NCBI GenBank assembly: GCA_029465975.1 | Contig: CM055749.1 | Coordinates: 12,179,071 to 12,243,070 of the forward strand | From: Dallia pectoralis | Taxonomy: Eukaryota; Chordata; Actinopteri; Esociformes; Umbridae | DNA length: 64,000 nt | Direction of reading: 5' to 3' | Shown: piece by piece, positions 46,137-58,319 of the stretch | Numbering within the stretch: the stretch's first letter is position 1 | Layout: every line of letters starts with the position of its first letter | The notes under the pieces: model-generated | Databases searched by the model: none | Seen by the model: the letters and a program-made list of their open reading frames with translations, nothing else | Told to the model about the DNA's origin: nothing | Made by a program: the position numbers and the translations under genes

Positions 46137-47814
46137 CGTTTTGTAGAATTAATTTGATTGTACAAAAGTTTGTCATTATCTGTTGTACTTCTGGTGAGAG
46201 TGCCGCTAATATTTACCATTAAAACAATGCAACGTATGGATGCCAAACAATGTTCTACTAATATCCAACACGTGGCTAGTTTCGGTTTTTCATTATTTCA
46301 TATTCTTTACTATGTTTTCTGCAACATATTTTTTTGTTTATGGAACCTAGTGGATGCATTGCTTATCATCTGCACACTTATATCACTGTCCCAGTTAACC
46401 ACCCTGTTAAACCAATCCTCATGTATCCAAATAGAGTCATGGGAACTACTGCTTCTCCTAATCATACAATTCTCCTCGGGCCTTGACAGAAACTGGTCTA
46501 GAATCTGTCCACAACTAAAATACACTGTATGTAGAAACCATTTGTCAGCATCACAGCCGACACTACAAGCAGGTAGCCTTTTATTCTCATAATTTTATAA
46601 ATTAATCAATTAATAACTCTCTGGAGGAAACTAACAGAGCTGCCTATTCCAGGTTATTTATTAGGTGATTTATGTACACAATCGAGTAGGCAGAATAGCC
46701 GAATTAAATGAGCACAAAACCATAACAGCAAATTTACTGTTGACTTCATTTCTGACGGACGATATAACACACATTTTCAATTTTAGAAAACATTGTTTTG
46801 TGGTTGTTGATTTGCCCTATTTTATTAGCTCCAGAGCAATTTCATAGATCTATGAAACATTGCCAAGTTAATTAGATGATTTGGCTGCTTCCCCTGCGCT
46901 GTCCCCAGTGAACATGCACTCTTGTTACACTAATGCACAATATCATCTCAATACTTTGGCAGATGTCCTGTCAACTTTTACTGCGTGTCTATTATCCTGC
47001 ACTAATACAATGCCGAGGAGCACATTTATTTATGCATTAATTGTATGCCAATCCGTACAGGCATGACACATCTCAAAATTATATACGAATACACTAGTAC
47101 TGGAAAAACCCAGATCGGTTAGAACATTCTGGTAAATCTTAAGTTGACATTTTTCGGTTGAAATGAAAGGACCTCTTTACTGTATAACCAGCCCTAATCA
47201 GTTGACACAATAAAAAAAATCTTGGAAATGTTTAGTTGTGCAGTTGTAAGAAAAAACGAGTTATTGTAAACTGTGATCAGCATTGATTTTACAAAAATAT
47301 AAGGCATGTGAGCTGTCAAGCTAATTAAAACATACTTGCCTTAACTGTTCCTCCCGTTGTCTTGAATTTGCATTGTCAAATGTCTATGACATTTTGTAAC
47401 TTCACCACAGGTACTCAATAACTCAATAATAACTCAATCTTTTATTCTTTTACACATGTTGACTCTCACTGGCTCTTTAACAGGAAGTTATCAAGAAGCT
47501 CAGCTCACAGTATGACTTGAAAAAAACCCTGTTACCTCTAATTATCAGAGATAATTGAAAAATTGCCTATGTGTCATATTAGCAGGAGCTCATATGTTAT
47601 TTACATTTAGCCAACATATTAAACATCCAGACCAAAATGAGAGATTACAACAAATCAATAAAACAACTAGCAGTGATTTTCATTAATATACTATTGTTTT
47701 TTATATGTTCAAGCCTAATGATAAGAAAAGACTTAAAACTATACATTGTGGAGTCAGGACACCAAGACATAAGTAGAACTACAGTACACTACCTTTAAAA
47801 AATATATATATAAT
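46137..47814. other. No gene recognised; AT-rich
   Basis: A 144-codon hydrophobic plus frame (46158-46592) is rich in Leu, Ile, Phe, Ser as expected of AT/T-rich DNA and matches nothing I know. No repeat seen. Confidence 0.45.
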
Positions 47815-47819
47815 ACGTG

Positions 47820-48488
47820 TGTCACAATTTTTGGAGTGTAGCGAAGAGTGAGCCAAGCACAGAGCGCTTATACTCGTTTGCAGTGTTTTAATAACGCAAC
47901 TGAAAACAAACACGTCCAACAAACGGGAAAAACAACTAGACACTGTGACATTAATAAAACTGTGAATGATAGCTTCTTACAAAATATACAACAGTGATCT
48001 AGGAACCAACACTCACCTCAATTAAAATATAGTGTCTTACAAAATATACAACAGTGATCTAGGAACCAATACTCACCTCAATTAAAATATAGTGTCTTAC
48101 AAAATATACAACAGTGATCTAGGAACCAACACTCGCCTCAATTACAATATAGTGTCTTACAAAATATACAACAGTGATCTAGGAACCAACACTCACCTCA
48201 ATTACAATATAGTGTCTTACAAAATATACAACAGTGATCTAGGAACCAACACTCACCTCAATTACAATATAGTGTCTTACAAAATATACAACAGTGATCT
48301 AGGAACCAACACTCACCTCAATTACTGGTGACTTGAAATAATAATGCAAAGCAAACATATGACAATCCCCAGAACTTAAATATCAAGCTAATAAGCTAAA
48401 TCACTGCAGCTGTGTTAAATCAAACCAATCTAGCCCTGTGCACCCCACTAATAGCCCCGTGTGGAACAAAACCTCACCACTCGTGTCA
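47820..48488 (-). mobile_element. Solo LTR of the self-priming family (copy 4), expanded by an internal array
   Basis: Starts TGTCACAATTTTTGG and ends ACTCGTGTCA, flanked by the exact 5-bp duplication ACGTG (47815-47819, 48489-48493). Minus strand: TATTTAA (complement 48376-48382), 23 nt, then GCTTTGCATT (complement 48343-48352), and a poly(A)-like ATTAAA (complement 47887-47892). At 669 bp it is longer than the other LTRs because about 350 bp of it is a tandem array. Confidence 0.8.
47970..48325. repeat. 60-bp tandem array inside solo LTR copy 4
   Basis: A unit beginning GTCTTACAAAATATACAACA repeats at exactly 60 bp, nearly six copies, almost identical. It lies downstream of the predicted RNA start, that is in the transcribed R region. 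Confidence 0.95.
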
Positions 48489-48767
48489 ACGTGACATAAG
48501 GAACCTAGTTTACATTTTGCATGCTGCAATTTTGGTTTCAACCTGCATGTTATTCTGCCTCTTTTTTTAAAAGCAGGTGGGTTAAATGAATTTGGAAGAT
48601 TGCAGTAAGCTTTTCTCCAACTGGTTAGTCTCAAGGCACCCACAGTGACCTGACGATTGTGATGCAACCAGGACATCTCTGCTGCCAATTCATCCCCCTT
48701 CTCTCGACACTACTGACCACTTTGCATTGTCCATTGACGAGCAAATGGTCTGCAGGGACTCAGTAAC

Positions 48768-49267
48768 NNNNNNNNNNNNNNNNNNNNNNNNNNNNNNNNN
48801 NNNNNNNNNNNNNNNNNNNNNNNNNNNNNNNNNNNNNNNNNNNNNNNNNNNNNNNNNNNNNNNNNNNNNNNNNNNNNNNNNNNNNNNNNNNNNNNNNNNN
48901 NNNNNNNNNNNNNNNNNNNNNNNNNNNNNNNNNNNNNNNNNNNNNNNNNNNNNNNNNNNNNNNNNNNNNNNNNNNNNNNNNNNNNNNNNNNNNNNNNNNN
49001 NNNNNNNNNNNNNNNNNNNNNNNNNNNNNNNNNNNNNNNNNNNNNNNNNNNNNNNNNNNNNNNNNNNNNNNNNNNNNNNNNNNNNNNNNNNNNNNNNNNN
49101 NNNNNNNNNNNNNNNNNNNNNNNNNNNNNNNNNNNNNNNNNNNNNNNNNNNNNNNNNNNNNNNNNNNNNNNNNNNNNNNNNNNNNNNNNNNNNNNNNNNN
49201 NNNNNNNNNNNNNNNNNNNNNNNNNNNNNNNNNNNNNNNNNNNNNNNNNNNNNNNNNNNNNNNNNNN
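48768..49267. other. Assembly gap, 500 N
   Basis: Exactly 500 N, a conventional placeholder for unknown length. Reading frames drawn across it are meaningless. Confidence 0.99.
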
Positions 49268-49337
49268 AGCAGGTATGCACACACAAACTCCCTTTGTCTG
49301 ATACAAGTAAGCAGGTATGCACACACAAACTCCCCTT
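49268..49337. repeat. Edge of a 42-bp tandem repeat at the gap
   Basis: AGCAGGTATGCACACACAAA starts at 49268 and again at 49310, the second copy being partial, directly against the gap. Confidence 0.85.
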
Positions 49338-50487
49338 TGTGGCGCGCCTGTTAAAGTCAGTAGCAGTTCCGCAGTCCGTAGCCCATTAGGGATCCCACAG
49401 GTTGATGGCTGTCAGGCTGTTTACTGAAAAAAACATGACAGCATGACAGTAATTACTAGCGAGTACCAATTTCCCTCTAGTTGATATAGTTGCTGAAAAA
49501 AATAGACAGATTTGTATGAAATGACATGCAGAGATCAAGTGTTCTGTTATAACAAAATTCCCAAAGTCCCATTCAACATGAGCATGGCAGGGCGTAAGAT
49601 ATAAGTGAGCTAAAAGACGAGGCATCAATATGCCACAATACTAACTGGTCCATTAGAGCTCCCCAGCTTGTAAACCTGAGAAGGGGATAGCCTATTCTTC
49701 TATAACAGGCTCCTAAGCATTCCTAACAGGAAACACTATTGGGTTTTGATATATAAATTTACATAGTCTAAGATTAAAAAAGGCTTATATATTTTGTTTT
49801 CACTGACTTATCATTATGACATATGAATCTAGTATGTGAGTAAAGTGAGTAAGTTAAAGAAAAATCCCACAGTTGAAGAGTTAGAGAAACAAGTATCCAA
49901 TTCTACAAGAACTCTATTTCTACAATAGTAGCATATTTTAAACAAATGCCTCTAGTAGCTGGTAGCAACCAAGTACATTCATGGGATTTTCTTAACAGTA
50001 TTTCCATATTGGATTGAAACCAGGTAATTTGGTTTGATGAAACAGAAAACAATAGTTTGGTCTTGAATGATGGATATATATGCAGAAGATAACCTCAAAC
50101 ATGTAAAACAGTGTAAAATGTTTGGAGATTATAAACGATGCCCCCGCACATGCTTTTCCAGAGAGACAATGACCGCAGACATACAGTCTCTGCAACAAGA
50201 ACATATCAAAACACAGTACTCAGTATCTGCAACAAGCACATATCAAATACACCACTGAAAAAGTATTGGGGTAAGGGTTGTTTTTGTCAAGTAAGAAGTC
50301 TCTCCTAATCCTTTTTTATCCACACAAAGCAGATGCTTCCAATTTATTTGTCTGGAGGACAATGGCATTGCTTTCTTCCGGGGTTTAAAAATAGACTTTC
50401 ATTAATACTGTCCATGACAATATTAATAACGTCAAACTTCCAACGGAGGGGAGAGGGTTGAATATTTAACACATTCAGCAGATATCT
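49338..50487. other. No gene recognised; AT-rich
   Basis: Only chance frames of up to 80 codons. Confidence 0.5.
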
Positions 50488-50803
50488 GACTTCACCACAG
50501 GTACTTGAGCTCTGTGAGGACTGTCTTGAGGGACTCTACTGACTTCACCTCAGGTACTTGAGCTCTGTGAGGACTGTCTTGAAGGACTCTACTGACTTCA
50601 CCTCAGGTACTTGAGCTCTGTGAGGACTGTCTTGAAGGACTCTACTGGCTTCACCTCAGGTACTTGAGCTCTGTGAGGACTGTCTTGAAGGACTCTACTG
50701 GCTTCACCTCAGGTACTTGAGCTCTGTGAGGACTGTCTTGAAGGACTCTACTGACTTCACCACAGGTACTTGAGCTCTGTGAGGACTGTCTTGAGGGACT
50801 CTG
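50488..50803. repeat. 53-bp minisatellite, 6 copies
   Basis: TGACTTCACCTCAGGTACTT, GAGCTCTGTGAGGACTGTCT, TGAAGGACTCTAC repeats at 53 bp. The outer copies read CACCACAGG and GAGGG, the inner CACCTCAGG and GAAGG. Confidence 0.95.
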
Positions 50804-53149
50804 CCGCTAACAAATGGCTGCAATAACTAGATGCCTCATTCACAATCAATGTTTTCTAAAAAAAAAAGGATACAAACTAGGCAGAAGGTATCTGTCACTG
50901 CATTAGATAGCACTGATATACATCAAATCTGTGCATCAGAAGGTTTTACTCAGCAAGGGTTAAAATAGCATATGCTTAGAAAAAACATGTAATCTTACTA
51001 TCCCACCTGGGGAGATGATCTGGAAGATGTTCTACAAATCAGTGTGGATTTGAGAGTTACTTAGAAAATGAAAAACAAAGCGGCATAATGTCATTTACAT
51101 ACTTTAACTAATTATGTCAACATAACAACGTGTGTGTCATGTATGCAAGCATGTGCTGTTCATACTAGCAAGCATATTTACTTATATCGCACAAGTCATA
51201 CATAGGAGCAATTCAATATGCCTTACAGAAATATACATGGATTTTAAATGTATCCTCAATTCCATTTTCCTAAAACGGTTTACTGGACAGACTGTTCTAC
51301 CAAGGCCCCCAAAGGCTCCCAACCGGTTTTTATTAAAACGGTCTTCAGAACCTTTCCCACAATGGAGTAATATGTCTATAGACTCATGTTTGCCATGTCA
51401 TAGCAGTTGTATTGAATATATGTATTTTATCAAACCTACTAGCTAGCAAATCTAGTTGCATAACAACCAAGGAACGCAGGATGTACAACTCAAATTATCC
51501 AAGGTAAAGCTTGTAATTGTAAATAAAGTGAGAGAAGCTGACATATGGAAATGTAGTAATGTACTTATGTCAGCTGAAACTGAGAGCTAACAATTGGCCA
51601 AGCAAAATGTCAATTGCCCCTTGATATGGAAGAACAACCGCAGGAGAATTAGCACTTCCACTCTACTGCACCAACTTGATCCAAGACGCAAACACGAAGC
51701 ATGAGATGGGTTCATTCTTTACCAAAATACTTAATGTTCAATAATGGAGCACAGCCCTTTGTGTGGATTTCTCTGACAGAGAATCAACACCGTTTAATGG
51801 CTTTGGTGAAACACGGGGCCAGATAAAAACAAAGAAGAAGTAAGCTGAAAATGGAGCCTAAGGCAGGCTTTTATTAACTGATGGCTTTAGATAAGATTAT
51901 GGGGACGCAAAGATAACCTAAAGCAAAGCATCACATTACTTTCCCCGGGCAGTCACAAGTAAACTAATGTGTTGAGTTTAGGAATAACGACCAGAACACT
52001 CGCCATGAAGCATTAGCCCAGAAATACCACATTTTGGAACATGGCAGTTAGCCACCTTAACCAGCATTGAACAAATAGGAATTTATATTCCAATTGTCAG
52101 GACAGGACTCTATAGATCAGAAACTACCTCTACTACCTCGAAGCATCACGGACCCGTGTGAAGAATGACTGGGCTTGTAGTTATCTTTGTCCTAGTGGCA
52201 CCTCACTTATCGCCTGCTTAACTTGAGTATGAGTGATAATACAGCCTTGATTTATCTGTGGTCAACAGAAAGGCTACTGATCTGTGATTTGGGGGAATAC
52301 TTCCCATGCATTATTCAAGCCTTCTCTAATCAGTCCAGAAGGGATTGGAGACGAGAAGTGCTTAGGTTTTCTTTTCTGCCAAGAGCAATACGATAGCAAG
52401 GAGAGTTCCTTCCACAGTTATTTCTGTCTTTGAAATTCGGCACGTGGTAAATCGTTATTGTTTGCCTACAAAAACTACATTGTTCTTTATATAGTGGGAC
52501 TAAAATCATTACACGGCATGACTGGTTAGATCTGAAGTTCTATAAAGTACTACAGTTCCCGGGACTTGAAAGGTTTGACACATTATGAGCGAACTCCACT
52601 GCTAGTAATCTCCACTGCTAGTAATTTGCCCACTCAACACAAAAGCTAATCTGGGAGACTGTAGTAATGTGAGAGTAAAGTGTGTGAAGAGGCATTGAAC
52701 CAGAATACAGTGGAAGTATGTAATGCAACGTGTTAATGAGGTGAGCAAATAAAGAAGGGTCATATTGAGCTAGTCGACCTCTCTGGCCATTCAGCATAGG
52801 GGACCTGCTAGGGGAGCACTGTGGGAGAGCAACCGGCCACATTACATTGAAACGATTCATTAGTTGAGCTTGGCCGCACTGTGAAGTGTCATATTGTCAA
52901 CAAAGCAGCATAAAATAATCCGTATGCCAAATTTCCAAATTACCTATTTACTACTGCCTAGTGTAGGGGCCTTGGCAGGCCCTAGCCAGGAAAATACATA
53001 ATGAGGAAATACAAATAATTTTTGGGATGTCTTCAAAGGTCTTCTAAGTTCCCCAGACAGTTGTATCATTGTCCCAAAGAATGATTTGGTCAAGTTTTTG
53101 TTGGGTCCAATGGAACCCATAGGCATTTTATACAATATGCTCTGACAAC
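50804..53149. other. No gene recognised; AT-rich
   Basis: Short chance frames only. Confidence 0.5.
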
Positions 53150-53272
53150 TAAAATACAGTTAGACAGACAATTTTGTATCTACTTTACCCAGACCGTGAC
53201 ATGTTATCTTGTTAGGAGATGATCAACGTCTCTTGAACTGTGTCATAATGTTTTGGCTCAGCAGTGTAATTT
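53150..53272 (-). mobile_element. Terminal fragment of a Tc1-family element
   Basis: TTTACCCAGACCGTGACATG, GTTAGGAGATGATCAA and TTTTGGCTCAGCAGTGTA parallel 31285-31372, the 5' end of Tc1 fossil B, in the same orientation. No transposase is attached. Confidence 0.7.
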
Positions 53273-53389
53273 CTTTGCAAAAGATGGAAATTCTCAAACA
53301 AATCTAATAGAATTATTATCATTGATAACATATCATTATCATTGATACATGTGAATTTAGTGCGATCGAGGTTAATGGATAACTCATGG

Positions 53390-53595
53390 AATTATTTGAC
53401 ATTGTATGGCTAATTATTTGACATTGTATGGCTAATTGTTTGACATTGTATGGCTAATTATTTGACATTGTATGGCTAATTGTTTGACATTGTATGGCTA
53501 ATTGTTTGACATTGTATGGCTAATTGTTTGACAATGTATGGCTAATTGTTTGACATTGTATGGCTAATTGTTTGACATTGTATGGCTAATTGTTT
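53390..53595. repeat. 22-bp minisatellite, about 9 copies
   Basis: TGTTTGACATTGTATGGCTA plus AT repeats at 22 bp with a TATTTG variant in early copies. Confidence 0.95.
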
Positions 53596-54797
53596 TGTGT
53601 AGTTAACAAATGTTTCCATATATGACATATTATATTATATTATACATGACTTTATTTCTACCCACTCATGCATAAGCCTTTTTGCGGACCAATTTAGCAG
53701 AAAGCAAAAAAAACGAATTAGAGTTTTCAAAACTGACAGTTATATTAGAGTAACAGTGTTGCGTTGACCTTCATAAAGTATGCAATGGCTATAAAACAAT
53801 ATCAGGGTGACAGTTGAATCACTTTTCACAGAAAGATAAACATGTCTCCATGCTGCAGGCGAAATTCTGAACTCTCTCCAAGTTTCAATACATTACAAGA
53901 CATGTTTTAACCTCCGCCCAGTGATGCCACTTTTACATGATATATATCCCTTCTTGACCCTGACCCAGTATTTTGTTCCACGGAAAAAGTATTTTGAGGA
54001 CACTATTTTTCTTGATGCCCCAAATAAGTACTTGATACAGAATACTGGCCAGAAGGGATATAGTTTAGAGAAAATTGTTTAAAAAATATATATCTTGATG
54101 GCAGTTATTATTTTTGTAATGTCAATTCAGGTGCTTGGTCATTTTCACCAGACTCTTCACAACAATCAAATGTATATTACATCCATGCATTATGTATTCT
54201 TGAGGACACGGCAGCTAACCATTTACATCTGAAATACAAGGAACAACCCAAAGCACAGATGTTTAAAAAAAAGATTCAAAAGAGGAAAGCTTCTGGGACT
54301 CGGCTCAATATGACAGCAATGCAACTTGTCACACTGACATTTTACATTTTTAACCAGTGCTGCCTGGAAAGCGGCTCGTTCCCAGTTTTGTTACATTCCA
54401 TAATTTCAAGTAAAAGCTAAAAAAGCTTTCATTAACAGGCTGACAATTAAGGCCAGATTTAATAATCAAACAGCAATGCCCAGGTACTCAGCAGTTTCAA
54501 ACATTCTGGATATCTAACACATTTCACACAAGACAAAGCTGCTTGGTAGATTAATTGTTTAATTCTCACAATTTATATCCTTTTTAGGTCAATCAGGATT
54601 ACAAATACAACACAACACCTTCATAAATTAAGTAAACAAATCCGTTGTAAGAACAGACATGAATTTACATCTACTCAGTGACAACCTTGTGGAGTTTAGG
54701 ACAACAATTACGTGAGCTAATTACAGAGTTAGGGTTAGGGGTTTCCACAATATTTAAAGGGTTTTCCAATTATCCTTGTTTTACTAGAAGTCCTCAC
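53596..54797. other. No gene recognised; AT-rich
   Basis: Nothing beyond chance frames. Confidence 0.5.
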
Positions 54798-55745
54798 CAT
54801 CTAATTTTTTGTGTAACATGTGAACATCATGAAGCAACATACACCAGCTGTACATGTTTATATGAGTGTGTTACATGTGAACATACACCAGCTGTACATG
54901 TTTATATGAGTGTGTTACATGTGAACATACACAAGCTGTACATGTTTATATGAGTGTGTTACATGTGAACATACACCAGCTGTACATGTTTATATGAGTG
55001 TGTTACATGTAAACATACACAAGCTGTACATGTTTATGAGTGTGTTACATGTGAACATACACCAGCTGTACATGTTTATATGAGTGTGTTACATGTGAAC
55101 ATACACCAGCTGTACATGTTTATATGAGTGTGTTACATGTGAACATACACCAGCTGTACATGTTTATGAGTGTGTTACATGTGAATATACACCAGCTGTA
55201 CATGTTTATGAGTGTGTTACATGTGAACATACACCAGCTGTACATGTTTATATGAGTGTGTTACATGTGAACATACACCAGCTGTACATGTTTATATGAG
55301 TGTGTTACATGTGAACATACACCAGCTGTACATGTTTATATGAGTGTGTTACATGTGAACATACACCAGCTGTACATGTTTATATGAGTGTGTTACATGT
55401 GAACATACACCAGCTGTACATTTTTATATGAGTGTGTTACATGTGAACATACACCAGCTGTACATGTTTATATGAGTGTGTTACATGTGAACATACACCA
55501 GCTGTACATGTTTATATGAGTGTGTTACATGTGAACATACACCAGCTGTACATGTTTATATGAGTGTGTTACATGTGAACATACACCAGCTGTACATGTT
55601 TATATGAGTGTGTTACATGTGAACATACACCAGCTGTACATGTTTATATGAGTGTGTTACATGTGAACATACACCAGCTGTACATGTTTATATGAGTGTG
55701 TTACATGTGAACATACACCAGCTGTACATGTTTATATGAGTGTGA
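54798..55745. repeat. 44-bp minisatellite, about 21 copies
   Basis: GTGTGTTACATGTGAACATA, CACCAGCTGTACATGTTTATATGA repeats at 44 bp; a few copies lack one TA (42 bp). Very homogeneous. Confidence 0.95.
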
Positions 55746-56770
55746 AACATTAATGCATTATAAGAGCTTGCAACTCAAAGCATTTAGACCCTAGAGATGT
55801 TTTAGAGAGAAGAACTCTGAACTCTTGTCTCACAAACACAGCTCCAGCACAGTTACAAACACAGACTAATGGCTGTTATCGACCAATGCAGATGAATTAG
55901 ACAAATCCAATGGCACAGTTTAAACACACAAAGCAAGAATGTAAAACAACTACTTCCTGTTCTCAGAGTGAGTGACGCCACCGCCTAAAAACCCCCAGCT
56001 ATTCACACAATTAACTGGACGGTCATTTCAAAACCTGTAAAAAAAAACACAGCATTATGCACGTGTTGACTTTTGTTCCGCATGTCCGTAACTGCCAATA
56101 TGAATTATGCAACCTTGTCAAGGCTACTATCAATATAACGTGAAATAACACTTTAATGTTGTGATTTTGTTTAAGAGCCATATGATCTTGTGTTGTGTAC
56201 CAACGATGGTATTGTTACCTGGTGACATTTAGCACTTAACAGGCAGAATAATGAGATATTGGCTGTGGGTTTGAGTCTGACCCAACTAGCCTACACACTT
56301 AAAAACCGAATAAATGTACACTGGGAGCAGACTAATGAAAGCTTGAAATGGCAGTTATTTAATTTGAATGTAAAATATATTTTCATTAAATACAAATACT
56401 CCCGTTAGCCTCTTGCCAATACTGAGCAGGCTAAGCTGTTGCAAACAATTGCACTTTTCCAGTGATATTCTTCATATTTTGTCATATAAGATATTGCTGT
56501 TATTCATTTTCACCCATTGGTTTACATTTCATCCATGAGGCAGAGACAACATTTAGCTGTTTTGAAGCAAATGTTCAGTGGAGAGCTGAGGCTCTTCTGT
56601 CCCTCACCGGATCTGTCTGTGTCTTAAAACAATAATTATATTTAGTAAGGACTCTGACTGCTCATTTTAATGAGAACATTTATTTAATGAGCTCAACGCC
56701 TTCTAAGCACAGTTTGAGGAGACCAACACCATTCTATCTGGAGACTCGATAAGGAATGAGACAACTAAGA
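55746..56770. other. No gene recognised; AT-rich
   Basis: Nothing beyond chance frames. Confidence 0.5.
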
Positions 56771-56774
56771 GAAC

Positions 56775-56948
56775 ACGGGGGTGTCAAACCTGATCCACGG
56801 AGGACCTAGTGTATACAGGCTTTTGTTTTTTCCTTTAAATTAGTTCAGACCTAAACAACCAGGTGAGGGTAGAACCTAACCAATTAACAACCAAATTAAT
56901 AAATCAAGTACAAGGTGAGAGCAAAAACCCGGGTTTGACACCCCTGCT
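56775..56948. mobile_element. MITE with GGGGTGTCAAAC termini
   Basis: GGGGTGTCAAACC at 56778-56790 and GGTTTGACACCCC at 56932-56944 are inverted copies enclosing about 140 bp that includes GATCCACGGAGGACCTAGTG. I know this motif as a common fish hAT-type miniature element. I could not find a clean 8-bp target duplication. Confidence 0.75.
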
Positions 56949-56959
56949 CTACAGGGACA

Positions 56960-57640
56960 AAATCCAGTCGTAGAGCTTTTCTACTAGCGATCTCTCGGAA
57001 GTCACCAGGGCCAGATGGCAGTCCAGGCCGTTTCCTCAGGGGGTGGCGACGCCCAGTAAGTGGAGATATTCACCTCTATATTTAACCTCCCATTGAATCC
57101 GTCTGCAGTCCCCACCTGCTCCAAACAGGCTGTTGTCATTCCTGAACCAAAGAAACCTTCCATCACAGGTTTAGCTGACTACCTCCCTGTAGCACTGATC
57201 TCCATCATCATGAAGAACGTTGAGCTCAACCGTCAGCCAGAGGGGAGAGCTTAAAATAGTCAGTTTCCCAGATGGGAGGGGTCTGCCTTAATCTTTGCTG
57301 CCCGCCTCATTGTGTTGGCTTTGAACAGTTCTTTGAGGGACGGCAGCTTACAACCAATGGGCGGTAATTCTTGAGTGGTTTATCCTTGTGCTTCCAAACG
57401 TCATTACCATCTCCAAAAACGACAAGACCACTTAGCTAGATTGGGTCAGTTACTTGGCAACATTGTACCAGAACAACAATCGCTCTCTCATCGTCTGCAA
57501 GACTAAGGAAATAAGTTTGGTTCATTGGAAATGGCGGGGGGGGTTGGGGTCATGCCCCTATATACATCAATGGTGCTGATTCCACTGTGTGTTCATTAAA
57601 GATGACCTTACCTGGTCCGGGCAAGGAGCCTCAGTAGAAA
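56960..57640 (+). pseudogene. Fragmented LINE reverse transcriptase (CR1/Rex1-like)
   Basis: Plus-strand pieces in order: SPGPDGSPGRFL near 57000; IFTSIFNLPLNPSAVPTCSK and QAVVIPEPKKPSITGLADY, PVALISIIMK at 57063-57220; then after frame breaks SLIVCKTKEISLVHW near 57490 and CPYTSMVLI near 57555. These correspond to successive RT segments before and after the catalytic region, which is missing here, so an internal deletion and several frameshifts have occurred. Confidence 0.75.
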
Positions 57641-57868
57641 AAACTGTCCACACTTGTACACTTGCAGATTGCTGACCGACATGTCACTTCAACTAGAAAG
57701 TATAAAGCACAAATATGAGGATTTACAGCATTATGTGTTCATTCGATACACAAAGAAATGGCTTTTCTTTATCGGTGACCAGGCAAAATACATCATCACC
57801 CCTGTGCTGACAATGTATAAAAAATAAATTAATCATCCTCATTCTCAACTGCTTAATGATTATTTTTT

Positions 57869-58055
57869 TCACCAACAATACCCAAGGTTATATATTTTCT
57901 GTTGAGGCTGTGATATATCCACAGACAATGGACTGCATGTGTCATCCTCCCCCTCCACACACAGCATCATGATGAGCCGCTGTGCCACTCCCAGGGCTGT
58001 TGTCCTGGAGACAGCAGCATGCAGCGGCACATAGCGAGCGTCGAGCTGAGCGCTG
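57869..58055 (-). pseudogene. Possible exon or remnant with an ankyrin-like segment
   Basis: The minus frame reads LDARYVPLHAAVSRTTALGV followed by AQRLIMMLCVEGEDD. The DxxxxPLHxAV...V..LI pattern recalls an ankyrin repeat, and the stretch is GC-rich against an AT-rich background. It ends in frame at 57869. No good acceptor was found upstream, where a 24-bp duplication lies, so exon status is unproven. Confidence 0.25.
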
Positions 58056-58059
58056 GGTT

Positions 58060-58108
58060 TCCACATGGAGCAGTGGGTGGGTTTCCACATGGAGCAGTGG
58101 GTGGGTTT
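58060..58108. repeat. 24-bp tandem duplication
   Basis: GGGTTTCCACATGGAGCAGT plus GGGT occurs twice in full with a third partial copy. Confidence 0.85.
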
Positions 58109-58265
58109 CTCCTGAGAAGTGGATCTGCTGCTGTGGACTTGAACTTTACAGTAAACATGTCTCCTCGTCTCCATTTCCTTCCTCCCATGTTTAACCGGCG
58201 CAGACAAAGCTAATGGTGTCACTCCAACACTCTCCACCCATAGCATAAACAATACAAACACATAC

Positions 58266-58274
<9 letters not shown>

Positions 58275-58313
<39 letters not shown>
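58275..58313. repeat. (CA)n microsatellite
   Basis: An uninterrupted CA dinucleotide run of about 38 bp. Confidence 0.97.
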
Positions 58314-58315
<2 letters not shown>

Positions 58316-58319
58316 GGAG

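Noticed and set aside
46158..46592. 144-codon hydrophobic plus frame as a membrane protein gene
   Set aside because: Composition follows the T-rich base content; no family resemblance, no splice structure and no conserved motif seen.
48690..49389. Several 190- to 220-codon frames across the N run
   Set aside because: They consist almost wholly of the assembly gap.
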